The notes under the pieces were generated by a model. It was given only the letters and a program-made list of their open reading frames with translations. It did not search any database and was not told the origin of the DNA. Below, one piece after another: positions 35,273-45,959 of a DNA stretch of 64,000 nucleotides (its first letter is position 1; each line of letters opens with the position of its first letter). The DNA comes from Tetrapyrgos nigripes (Eukaryota > Basidiomycota > Agaricomycetes > Agaricales > Campanellaceae): NCBI GenBank assembly GCA_013368315.1, contig JAACJM010000038.1, forward strand, positions 461,890-525,889, in the 5' to 3' direction. A program made the position numbers and the translations under genes.

Positions 35273-38200
35273 TCAACTAGTATAAAATTGAAGTCCTAGT
35301 TGTGATCTAAACTTCTCGAATTTTTGTCTGCCAAGGTTCTTTGTAAACATATCTGCAGGATTATCACTTCCTTCTATGAACTTTATTGTTACGTTCTCGT
35401 TTGCTACATGTTCACGGATAAAGTGATATTTGACAGCAATATGTTTTGAACGTCGTTCTGTAACAGGATTGGATGCGATGAATATAGATCCTTGATTGTC
35501 CCCATAGATATCGATAGCTTTCATCTGAATGTTAAGTTCTTCTAAGAGAGCTTTTATCCAGATGACTTGACGACTATAGTCGCTAAGTGCCATGTATTCT
35601 GCTTCGGTAGAGCTTAATGCAGTTGTGGTTTGAGCTCTAGAGGCCCAGTAGAAAGTTCCACGGGCCAACGTTAGGAAGAAGCCAGTATGTGATCGATGAT
35701 CATTTGGGTCTGATGCCCAGTCAGAGTCTGTGTATGCAGCAAGACCAGTTCCTAATGGATCTGATTCAGTGATCTTTTTCTTGGATCCGTCATACACTAA
35801 TGCATAGTGTCGAGTACCGAGAAGGTAACGGCAAATCCAGAGAGCTTTAGCTAGATGATCATCTGAAGGGTTCGCAGCGTGCTGTGCCATTTTGGTAACG
35901 GCGAAGGCTATGTCAGGACGAGTTCCTAACATGATGTAAAGAAGAGACCCGATGACAGTTTGATATTTCTGTCGAAGAACTGGGTCGACTGGGGCTTTGT
36001 TTTTTATAGGATAGTATCCTGCAGGTAATGGAGTAGCAGAAGCTTTCGCGTTTTGCATACCACATCGTTCTAGTACCTTTTCAAGGTAGGCGCATTGATC
36101 AAGATAAATCTTGCTGCCTTTCCTGACGATGTTCATCCTAAGAAATTCTTTGGCATCGCCAAGATCCCTGCATTCCCATTTCTTCATAAATTTCGCCTTC
36201 AGTTTGAGCACTAGCTGTTTGTCTATTCCACAGAATAGGGCATCATCAATGTAGACAACGGCAATGACGATGTAACTGTTCTGATTATATACGAAGATTC
36301 CGGCATCAGAGTTGATTTGTTTGAAACCAAGCTCTGCCATGGACTTGTCGAGACCTTTCCACCAAGCAAGACTGGCTTGCTTAAGTCCATATAGAGCGCA
36401 TAGTAGCCGAATTACTTTGTGTTCTTTTCCAGGTTCTATAAAACCTTCCGGTTGTTCCATATAGATCTCTTCTTCAAGTATACCATAAAGATAGGCACTA
36501 CAAACATCGACACCTGAGATGTGCCAATTATTGAGGGCTGCCAATGCGAAGACTAGGCGCACCGTCTCGAAGCGAACAACTGGAGAGAAGACTTGATCGA
36601 AGTCTAGACCTTCAATCTGTGAGAAACCTTTAGCGACGAGTCTCGCCTTCTTACGACCATCAGTTTTGATGTCGAAGACCCATCGGTTTTTTATGACTTT
36701 CCTATTCTCAGGACGATCTACGAGTTGAAAAGTTCCGCGCCTGCGAAGTACCTCTAGTTCTTCATGGCAAGCGATTTTCCATTCCTCTTGCTCTCTATCT
36801 GGTAAGAGAGATATTTCTCGGAGTGTCCATTCGTGGGGAGATTTAGAGTCAATTGCATTATTAAGCAAGAGATTTATCATCTGTACTCCCCCTTCCCGGC
36901 ATAGTTGTGCCTGATCTTCTAAAAGATTGTTTCCATCTGTATTAGATGCAGAATTCTCATCGTCTGATGTGGACGAATGTGGCCTGAGACCTTCATCAGC
37001 GTCTCCTGCGTCACTTTGTCCTGCGGAACTAGGACCGGGATCCTGTGGTTCTGCAGCTGCAGTCCCGTGTGGCTGGTTTAGCTCTCGCCATGCCTCACGG
37101 TCTCTTGCGGCTCTATCAGTGTCGTGTTTATCAGCTGCGACCTGTTTATCTGCATTGCGTGCACGCACGCCAGGGGGCCGAGTGCTCCCCTGTCTCCAGG
37201 CTTGATTAGAGTCTGGTACAAATGTTTTCGGTGCTCTCCTTTCACGTTGAGGTCGTCTAGGTGTAGGAGGCGGTCACCTTGGAGGTGTCTGTGGAAGCTG
37301 AGGTGGTGTATTAGGTTCAGATTCAGATCTCGGAGGTGGCGTTTCCAGTGGCGATCTCCACGGACTCTGTCTGTCAGCATCGTCATGCTGAACATCAGGT
37401 CTCCTTTTGGAAGGTGCGTTGGGTGGTATGTTAAAATGCTCGTCTTCATCTTCGCCGAAAATTTGAGGAACACCCTCATTAGGATCATTTGGAACGTCTT
37501 TCGACGTTATAGGAAGTCGTTTTGAGTTTGTTGTGCTTTTGTCACATTGAGGAAACAGAGTTTCGTCGAATACTGCTTGTGGTGCAGTGAATAATGCGTT
37601 GTTCTTTCTCATGAATAGATCACCATGTCCGCCAGGGGCAGGACCAAGATAGGTCATAAGTTCTGTTTTGGAAGCGAGTTTGTTCTTTCGAATTTTCGCA
37701 GGAACGAAGACATATGCTCCACAGCCAAGTACACGTAAGTGGTCCATACGAGGCTTTTTCTTTTCCAGAACTTCATATGGTGTTATCCAGTCATGTCGCC
37801 GCATTGGAGTGCGCGTATACAAATACACTGCATGTGTAACACAAAATTCCCACCAGCTATCAGGAAGACACGCGTGTTTGCGCATCGCCTCAGCTTTATC
37901 CATTATAATGCGCATGAGGCGCTCAGCATGACCATTTTGTTGGGGGGTGTATGGTGCGCTTTGAAGGATCTTGATGCCTTTGTCTTTCAACATTTCTCTA
38001 AAGGCACCTTTGATGTATTCTCCACCTGCATCGGACATCCATTGTTCAACTTTAGACTTGTATTGGTTCTCAACCATGGCGAGCCATTGTCGAGTGACAT
38101 GTACTGGTGTTTTCTTATTGTTCAATAGAAAGGCCCATGCATTAGCTGTAAAGTCATCCAAGAAGATTATCATGTAATTGAATTTGTGGTACGATTCAGT

Positions 38201-40462
38201 GGGGAATTCTTTGAGATCCGAATGGATTAATTCAAAGGGACGCGTCGCCCGACTTTCTGATGGTGGGTAAACTTGTTGTGGTGTTTTACCTTCGAGACAT
38301 CCGCGACATAAGGGTGGTTGTAATGGAATATTAAATTCAGGCCAGCCGTCGGTATGTGATCGAAGATGTTTGAGAACATCACGAGAAGGATGACCAGCGC
38401 GTTGATGCGCTAAGTCAAAGTTGATTTCATAAATCATAGTGTCTGCCAAGGAGGCGACGTCAGTTTTTGTATGAGGAAGATAGTAAATGGTATCTTCCAG
38501 TGATCGTTTGGTAAATGTCAACCAGCGACGACACATTAATTGTCCATCTACATCTGTCATTTTGTCATGCTTCATCAGCATGATCATTTTGTCTGATCCA
38601 TGAACTGTCACTCTGTCTGACTGTAGGAATGTACCAAGTGACAGTAACCGCTGATTGAGATCAGCAACATAGTAAACAGGGGCAACTTTGAAGTAACGAG
38701 AACCCTGCTGTATGATAACAGTACCGGCGGTGTTGGTTTTTGTAACTCCATTTGCAGTTTGAATGGAGATTGGATCTACTTTATGTGACTCAACAAAATC
38801 GGTCAAGTCAAAAGTATAATGAGCAGATGCTCCAGAGTCGAGTAACCAGGCGTTATCATAATGTTTCTGTTTGATGAGAGTGTTCTTTCCCTTGCAATTC
38901 ACACAGGATGAATAATAAGTCCCACAGGGACATAATATATTTGGTACATTATAAATAGAGGGGCTAATAGAGCCCAGAGGAGCGGTATGAATAAATATAT
39001 TACAAGCATGTGACGATAATAAATCACATGCGACCAGGCTCATCATCTGCACTGTATGGGAAGTGTCAGATACTCTATTCACAATGGAAGAGAAAGAAGG
39101 TGTGGCGTACCTGTAGTACCCACCATCATTCCAATTCTCAGAAATCATCTCCTCCTCAGAGTCAGACCCGAGGGATATAATGTCCATATCCGGAGAACTC
39201 GATGGTGGTGTTATGAGGTCCGGTAGGGAGTCGGCATCCCCATCGGCATCCGAGTTGGAAGCATGTGGGGACGTGGAGATTTCCTCGAATAAGGGGGTAA
39301 CCAACTGCGCTTGGCTCCACCCTGATGAATTGGAGGCACTCATCTGGTCGAGGTCCCTGTTGAGGTCCTCGAGACCATCATTGTACTCCCTGTCGAACTC
39401 CCCCGAATACCACCTCTGAGTCATCTCGTCGTTGACCATTTGAAGACGCTCCTCAAGTGTTCTGGGGTTAGGGTCGACGTTTTCCTTGTCGGAATCCCCC
39501 ATGTCGACGAGACCAGCCTCCCACATTCTGAGGCGCTTGGTTGACTCCTCCTTTTCCCTTTGGAACTCCTCTGAGTTCATACTCCCCACATTGGAGATCA
39601 GACTGTCTGAAAGTCTGTTGTCCTCCTCAGCCATTTCGGCATCGTCGTCTGTTCCCACGCACTTGTCCTGCATCCACCCAAAGTTGTTCCACGCCTCCTG
39701 TTGTTGTGGAGTACCCCAGTTTGCGGCACCCCATCTGTCGGAGACAGGTTTGTTATCGCGGATGGCGAACCAGTGGTCGTCATTGTGGTCGGGATTGGAA
39801 TCGGTGTGAGAGAAGGTGTGACCTTCAGGATAGGGGGAAACGAGATTTTGCCAATAATATTGTTCCATGAAAGAACGACTGTCGGAAATGATAGAGGGAC
39901 GAGGGAGAGAGGTGGAGGCGTTGGAATCAGACATGTGTGCTAGTTCAAGGTCTTTGAGAAGCTCACCAGTTGGCTTTAACCCATTATCACGAGCGGTTTT
40001 AAAGGCATTCTGGACAGATGAGAAAAATCTGTCAAAAGGCTTTACTGACTCGCTAAAGAATGGTTTACGCACATCTTTGGTAGAGGGCTCCGTGACTGTG
40101 ATGGTTGGAGTTTCCTTGAAGAACTTCGCCACATGTATGATGTGAGAGTGTCCCAACTTAGTAGGACCCATGCTTTGGGCTTGTTGCTTCTGGCGTGTTT
40201 GTTCACCGGCATGTTTTCCATGGCCTCGCCAGTTGCCACGTCCTTGGCCTTTGCCTCTCCAAGCGCTGCTGCTGCTGTTCCTCGAAGACTGGAGGTTTGC
40301 CTTTGCGTTTGATTGCCATGGTTCTGGTGGCGTTGGCAGATTGAGACTTCTTTCCGCCACGAGCCTCCCAGGTGTTAACGACATGAGTTCGGAGACTATC
40401 GAGCGTTTCATGCTCAAAGTCGTCGACGTCGTCCTGAGTGATTCTGGCAATGATGTAGGCAT
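35273..40462 (-). pseudogene. pol: copia-1 pol, one premature stop
   Basis: One reading frame from about 40250 down to 35273. In order: a Gly/Arg-rich gag end (GKGQGRGNWRGHGKH), a long acidic spacer (about 39000-40100), protease (WLLDSGASAHY near 38840), integrase zinc finger (HQRAGHPS ... CRGC), integrase core (SDLKEF, DDFTANAW, APYTPQQNGHAERL), reverse transcriptase (AVVYIDDALFCG near 36245) and RNase H (SSTEAEYMALSD, DNQGS). The frame is interrupted once, AGG-TGA-CCG at 37274-37276; the segments on both sides (40462-37277 and 37273-35273) are in the same frame. A single C-to-T change in a CGA arginine codon would explain it. Gag lies in a different, overlapping frame, so ribosomal frameshifting or a frameshift near 40250 is implied. 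Confidence 0.9.
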
Positions 40463-41102
40463 AGATGTCAGGAGGGAGTTTGTTGATAACGATCATGTAT
40501 TGGAGATACATGGGGATCTCGGTGTTAGCACCTGCGTCAGAGATACGAGTTAGGTACATTTTGATGAGATCAATCGCTTGACCAGGATGCGCGTTACGTG
40601 GGATCTCGACGTTCATAGCTCGCTTGAAGTTCTGAAAGATTTCAGCAGCTCCAGGCGTACCATAGAGATTTTTAAGTGTGTCCCACATAACCCTAGCGGT
40701 GGTGATATTTTCGATTTTTACACCAATGGCTTGAGCTACACAGAGTTTGATGACACCCATGGCTTTGTCATTATCCTTTTCCCAATCAGCAACGCTACTG
40801 CTGGCAGCAGCAATGAAGTGAGGGGAAGGACTACCAGCGTCAGATCCTTCGTCATCGGAAGCAGCAGCTCCAGGAGCGGCAGCTGCGCCAGTGGTGCCTC
40901 CAGTAGTTCTGGCGGGAGCTGCCGGAGCAGTTGGTGCAGGAGATGAGGATCTGATGATCTGGATTTCTCCAGGTTTGAGGATATGGAGGACATAGGCGAT
41001 GCCCTGAGATTGGAGCCAAGATTTGGACTTACTAGCCCAAAGGGTATAGTTCGGTCCAGTGAGTTCTGGAATGGTGGACATAAAGCTTGATCTGGAAGAC
41101 AT
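40203..41102 (-). CDS. gag: copia-1 gag
   Basis: 299 codons from the ATG at 41102. It starts with a short Ser-rich stretch and LTGPNYTLWASKSKSWLQ, the usual copia gag opening (substrate-like NYxxW). The UBN2-type gag core follows (TARVMWDTLKNLYGTPGAAE, MYLTRISDAG, INKLPPDIYAYI). No CCHC zinc knuckle is visible; a Gly/Arg-rich end in the next frame may replace it. Frame overlap with pol is about 260 bp. Confidence 0.85.
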   Translation of the reverse strand: MSSRSSFMSTIPELTGPNYTLWASKSKSWLQSQGIAYVLHILKPGEIQIIRSSSPAPTAPAAPARTTGGTTGAAAAPGAAASDDEGSDAGSPSPHFIAAASSSVADWEKDNDKAMGVIKLCVAQAIGVKIENITTARVMWDTLKNLYGTPGAAEIFQNFKRAMNVEIPRNAHPGQAIDLIKMYLTRISDAGANTEIPMYLQYMIVINKLPPDIYAYIIARITQDDVDDFEHETLDSLRTHVVNTWEARGGKKSQSANATRTMAIKRKGKPPVFEEQQQQRLERQRPRTWQLARPWKTCR

Positions 41103-41415
41103 TTCAAATGTAATCTGGGGATATAATCAAACTGTCAGCATAACATCCTATATGCAAGATAAGTGGCGGCGTTAAGGATGCGCCATGAAAATAAATGAAA
41201 GCTGCAGCTAGCGCGCTTATGACAGTGATTATCCCCAGTGTGCATTATAACAGCTTGCAGCCATGAAGGCGCTACTGAGCACATACAGCAGCCATAAAGG
41301 CGCATGTAAAGAACTTCTGCCACTGAGGGCGATGTTCAAGCAGCCGCAGGGGCACTACCAGGTATTACGCAGTCTAGGACTTGCTGCCAGTGATGGCGCG
41401 ATGTCCAGGGCTTGC

Positions 41416-41428
41416 GGGGCCCATAACC
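41416..41428 (-). other. Primer binding site of copia-1 (initiator tRNA anticodon arm)
   Basis: GGTTATGGGCCCC follows the 5' LTR directly. Its complement GGGCCCATAACC differs at one base from the initiator tRNA-Met anticodon arm (GGGCTCATAACC in yeast), the half-tRNA priming known for Drosophila copia and yeast Ty5. Confidence 0.65.
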
Positions 41429-41712
41429 TGTTGAGCAGGCTATGTTCTATATACGTAGCGGCAACTGCATACTTACCTGGGGATGTAGAAGTGCTTGTTA
41501 GAGCGGTTTGTTAGAGGTTAAGAGCAATGAGTGTTAAGGGAAATCCTCTTTTCTTGTAGGGCAATCTACGAGCCCTTATATACTGTTCTAGATAGTACAT
41601 GTGACTACTTATCTAAGAACTACTGATGTAAGTAAGTGTAACTAACTAGATTACTATCTAATCTATATCTAATCTAATGTTGATGGCTGCTTACTAATTT
41701 GCCAATTCAACA
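41429..41712 (-). repeat. 5' LTR of copia-1
   Basis: 284 bp, the minus-strand promoter copy. It differs from the 3' LTR at two positions. Confidence 0.95.
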
Positions 41713-43063
41713 AGAATGTCTTGCTATGATCTGTTGCTTTTGAGTACAGGTTTGTAACCAAGTGGAATGAGACAGAGAGATAGATAGATAGATAATACAC
41801 GGCATGGTCCTCTACAAACATGCCGGGTGCAGATGTTATACAGCCTGCTACAGCCTCAAACAACCAGTGAAATCAAGCATGTCAGCATTGTGATGGTAGT
41901 TCCACGGTGAGTGATTGGATCAGGAACTTGCAGAGCCATTTCACAGTTGTTGAGTCTGCTTTGATGATACATATAATATGAGAGACCTTATGGAACTCAG
42001 ACTTGGATGTTATTAATATTGCAATGGATGTAATAGTGGGGCAATTTTCATAGTGGGTTGGTCTTGGTAGGATATATTGAAGGTAGCACAGGTGAAGAAT
42101 GATTCAACGATATCAAAGCGGCAGAATTGCAGGTTCTGTAAACAGGAGCCAGAAATGAGTGCTTATTGACTCCTAATATCTGACCTAGGTAGGTCTGTTG
42201 AACCTTGCCAAGCTGACTGAATTCTGATGGTTAAATGTCCAACATGGCATCACCTGTTGATGAAATATAGGTCAACTTCCAGTCAACTCTGAGCGACATA
42301 CAGCGTCCCAGCAATGTTGGGGGTAGAGAACCTATCCACAGATCTGCTAAGTACTGCAGTTGTGTTTTTCCAGGCCTCTGTGGCAATGAGTGAGTGAAAA
42401 TGTCATGCTGCATCAAATGGAAAATGATCACAGCATAGGTGTGTGGATCTATATTTGTTTTGATGAATGTTCTAACCTATGAACAGAGAAGAGTTCTCAT
42501 TGAGGGTAAGAACCAGTACACATCTTACAGAGGTGTCGTGGTTAACAGAAGGTTGTCTGCATGCTATGTACAGTATCTTTTTCAAGGAGAGAAAGGAGGA
42601 CTAAGAAGATCAAATATTTATTGGAGTGTGAGAGGTTAATTCTCAAAGAAAGTTGAGAAAGAAGCAGCTTATCAGTTGTTGACTGAAGAAGTGACTGGAT
42701 TGCTTTAAAAGCATTGCAAAGTACATGTAGAGTAAGGACGTCTATGAGTACAGAAGAGATGTAAAAAAAAAGTATTGTGGTCCTTCAGCGAAGGACAAGA
42801 GCACTTCTCACAGTCTAAACACAGGTAGTGATCATAATTGCAACAAACTGTAAGAGTTGTGCCTGCAGGGACGGCGGTGACCACAGGAATGCTACTGAGG
42901 TCACAGCATCAATAACGGAGGTGACTGTAGGCACTAAGGATACCAGAAGGAACTACTGGAACAGCAAGAGCAGGCATGGAAGGAGTAGAGGCTGGAGGGA
43001 GTGTAGGAGGTAGCAAGAAACAACTTGTGTGCAGTAGGGAATGTAGATGAGGTGTTGAGACTG
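41713..43063. other. No supported gene
   Basis: Old target DNA of copia-1. It has a short GATA microsatellite (about 41777-41795). No frame resembles a known protein. Confidence 0.4.
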
Positions 43064-43422
43064 TGTTAGAGAAGTGAGTCCCTAGATAGGGGCTTTGCCA
43101 AGTATAGTATACCCGTTATCTTTCTCGTTCTTTTCGTTCTTACTTCGTTCTCTCTTACTTAATTGATCCGCACCATATTACCTGCCTCACATATACTGTT
43201 TGCCCTACGATAGTACACCTCAGTCATTCCCACTATACTTGTGTGAACCCTGAGGTGTGTATACCATTGATATTTCTCATTCTATTTATACTAATACGTA
43301 TCTATTTACTACAGTACTTTTTGTACTAATGAGTACTCTATTCTTACTACAGGTACTGTAGTATTCTCAACATAGTGTGAACCCTGAGTACTTTTCATAC
43401 TAACGAGTACTCTATTCTTACA
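43064..43422 (+). repeat. Probable 5' LTR of a decayed copia element (copia-2)
   Basis: The stretch starts TGTTAGAG and ends CTTACA, immediately followed by GGTTATGGGCCCC (43423-43435), the same primer site as copia-1. It contains a duplicated module TACTAAYGAGTACTCTATTCTTAC (about 43330-43355 and 43398-43421) and GTGTGAACCCTGAG twice. No second LTR was found. Confidence 0.55.
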
Positions 43423-43501
43423 GGTTATGGGCCCCATGCCCTAGACACTGCACACATTTATACACAAGTAATCGACTCACAGACCATATAATACGTACAC
43501 C

Positions 43502-44460
43502 ATGTCTGAAATTACAACAAATGTTAACCTCACCATATATCCCCCCGTTTCAACACCTGATACCGCTGATACCCAGACATTCTCAAGTATTGCTGTCAAT
43601 CCAATCAGTAACCCCAGCAATTACACGAATGATGCAAAGTTCAATGGGGAGAACTATGTTTCCTAGAAAGAGTCAATGATTCAGCGTGGTAAATTGAAGG
43701 GAATTCACCTATACTGGGAGGGGAAGGTTATCATTCCAACTGAACCAACTGACCTGAACATACTGATAAGGCCTACACCTATTAGCGTATACGCCTGAAC
43801 TACCTTGAATACGACATATGTGAATCTGTTGCTTACTTGACCCTCTGGGACAACATCAAAAACCCAGATGCATTGGGTTTTGGATCAGGGAAGAAGTCAC
43901 ATGAACTATGGGCATTCCTTGACAAGGAGTACACCCTAGTTAGTCACCTGGCTAGACAATGGAGGGAGGACACATTGAGGGGAATGTGACAGGAGAGGAT
44001 GGATATGCAGCAAACAGGTGGAAGACGTCAGAGCCAAGTATGATGATCCTGCATTCCTCACCATGTTCCTCAACTCTTTCCCTCATACTGCTGAATGGAT
44101 CCCTGTTGTCAGTACTCTTCTCACCGACCCTAACATGTCTTTCAACATCGCCTCAGGACAATTGCAGGAACATGTGAGGCTCATGGGCGGTGGTGGACCG
44201 AATCCTATACCTGGGATGGACTGTGTTACTGTGCTGCAGACTCAGGTCAAGGAGCTGACCGAGAAGATGATGGAACTGGACCAGCAAACCCAGACCTGTG
44301 CAGTAATCCAAAGTGCAAGTGTCATGGCCATACAGTTGAGAACTGCTTTCGGGAAGGCGGAGGAAAACAGGGTCAGTACCCAGCATGGTGGAAAGGGAAG
44401 AAAGATGTACCTTTGCTGTCAGCCAACACAGCAACTGCCTTGAATGTGACAGATAGTACT
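43502..44460 (+). pseudogene. gag: copia-2 gag, decayed
   Basis: The ATG at 43502 starts a gag frame containing FNGENYVSxKESMI, where x is a TAG (43664-43666) replacing the expected Trp. Several frame changes follow (about 43790, 43960, 44290). The zinc knuckle CKCHGHTVENC (44313-44346) and the following GGGKQGQYPAWWKGKK are the classical copia gag end. A protease start (ILADSSTS) is faintly visible near 44545. Pol is absent. Confidence 0.8.
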
Positions 44461-45475
44461 ACACCCAATGTATAGGCGTTAATTGCGACAACAACAATGA
44501 CAATGATGCCATCACCACCATCATCACTGGCCCCTATTCACATCCTAGCTGACTCCAGCACCTCACTAATAGGTGTCTTTTGTGTAAGTGTAGACTTTTA
44601 TACAAATAGTAAAGTGTGAGTGTTCCGAGTAGTCAGAATACTCAACAGTTCACTTGTACTACAAGGACTTTTGGGGGTTTTGGTAGGGGTTTTGCATGAA
44701 TGCACACAAGTTAAACAAACACAAAGACTATAACAAGTCCACAAAGATATAACCAACAGTTTCAATTCACAATTTGTAGGCCCAAATGCCTTATAACCAG
44801 TTTCACAAAAGGTAACACACAAAAGCCAACAAATTTGATTCAACACTATTGATCCACACACTATGTTTATACTTGATGTGAGTGAGGTAAATTTGGTAGA
44901 AGCATAGTCCATGTTTCGCAGTCTCTACAGCTAGTGCTAGTGAGATGACCAATACTCTACAGTACATGGCTTGAGTAACTACAAGAAATACCTAGTCCTT
45001 TTATACTACTCGCAGCTACTACTATACAGTTCTACATTTCTTTTTAATGTCCGCTAAAAGGTACATAAGAAACACAGAAATATTAGTCTAATCACCAGTC
45101 CATGCTTGTCCATACTACTAGATTAAGTAGGTAATTTCTAATTAGGGTATCTAGGAAATGTAGAATATTATCTAAAACTAATGGGCTTTCTATGTTCCCT
45201 TCACTTCATCCTCTTGACTAAGGGTACCTTTCTGGAACTGGCAGCTGTAGTCATTCTGACTCACATAGCTCCACCATCCATGCTGGGCTCCACTCGTATG
45301 ACTCACATTTCTTTACTGCCAATCAGTCGTTATAGGTTTGCGTAGTCTTTGCCTATTCCTCATATGTTTTTCTGGCACTACTATAGACTTAGTGTCAATA
45401 GACCCCATTTCTAGTATACTGCCAGTTCATAGTATAGTTTTTCTTATAGCTGAGTCCTGCTCTCTATAAGGTCCT
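44461..45475. other. No supported gene
   Basis: Probably retroelement debris between copia-2 and gypsy-1. No protein-like frame beyond the short protease fragment was found. Confidence 0.4.
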
Positions 45476-45922
45476 TGTCACAAAGAGGCAAGGACTTAGA
45501 TAGTGATAATAAGGATCTATGGGCTTGACTTGACTAACAGACAGCAATAAGTACTGGAACTGGTCCCAATGATGAAGAATGTATTAAATACCTAACAGAC
45601 AGCAATAAGTACTGGAACTACAGTGCCCATCAGTAAAGGTGAAAGAAGTAATGAAAAGGAAGATACACACCTGGTCCCAACAATGAAGAGGTTGAGATGG
45701 GGAACCAGGTGTCAGGACAGGGTTTATATATGTAAAAGTAAAACTGTAGAGAAGCTGTAAAGGAAGCTGTAAACAAAGCTGTAAAGGAAGCTGTAAAAGA
45801 AGCTGTATCGGAGAAGTGAAAGGTCCGGTGTGTAGCATGTGGAACAAGAGTCATATGGTGTAAAGATCTGAAGATATGGAGATAAGAAGAAATAAATAGT
45901 ACCAAATATAGACATCATGACA
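45476..45922 (-). repeat. Probable 3' LTR of gypsy-1
   Basis: On the minus strand it begins TGTCATGATGTC right after the purine tract AGGAGGGGGGTAA (45923-45935), and a TGTGACA end fits at 45476. Inside are five near-copies of a 15-bp unit TTACAGCTTCCTTTA-like (about 45750-45810) and a duplicated CAGTACTTATTGCTGTCTGTTAG. No 5' partner was found, so the far boundary is tentative. Confidence 0.6.
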
Positions 45923-45959
45923 TTACCCCCCTCCTACACTTCATCATCCTTGATGAATC

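Larger units (their letters stand above)
34866..41712 (-). mobile_element. Ty1/copia LTR retrotransposon, nearly intact (copia-1)
   Basis: A 6847-bp element on the minus strand with 284-bp LTRs (34866-35149 and 41429-41712), both TGTTGA...TTCAACA. The LTRs differ at only two positions (about 34965 against 41527, and the C/T in ACTAATTYGCC), so insertion is recent. The flanks AGAAC and AGAAT are a 5-bp target duplication with one mismatch. A primer site, a purine tract, gag and pol (protease, integrase, reverse transcriptase, RNase H in copia order) are all present. The one clear lesion is an in-frame TGA at 37274-37276. Confidence 0.95.

Noticed and set aside
36927..40946. Many plus-strand frames of 60-130 codons
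   Set aside because: Antisense of copia-1 gag and pol.
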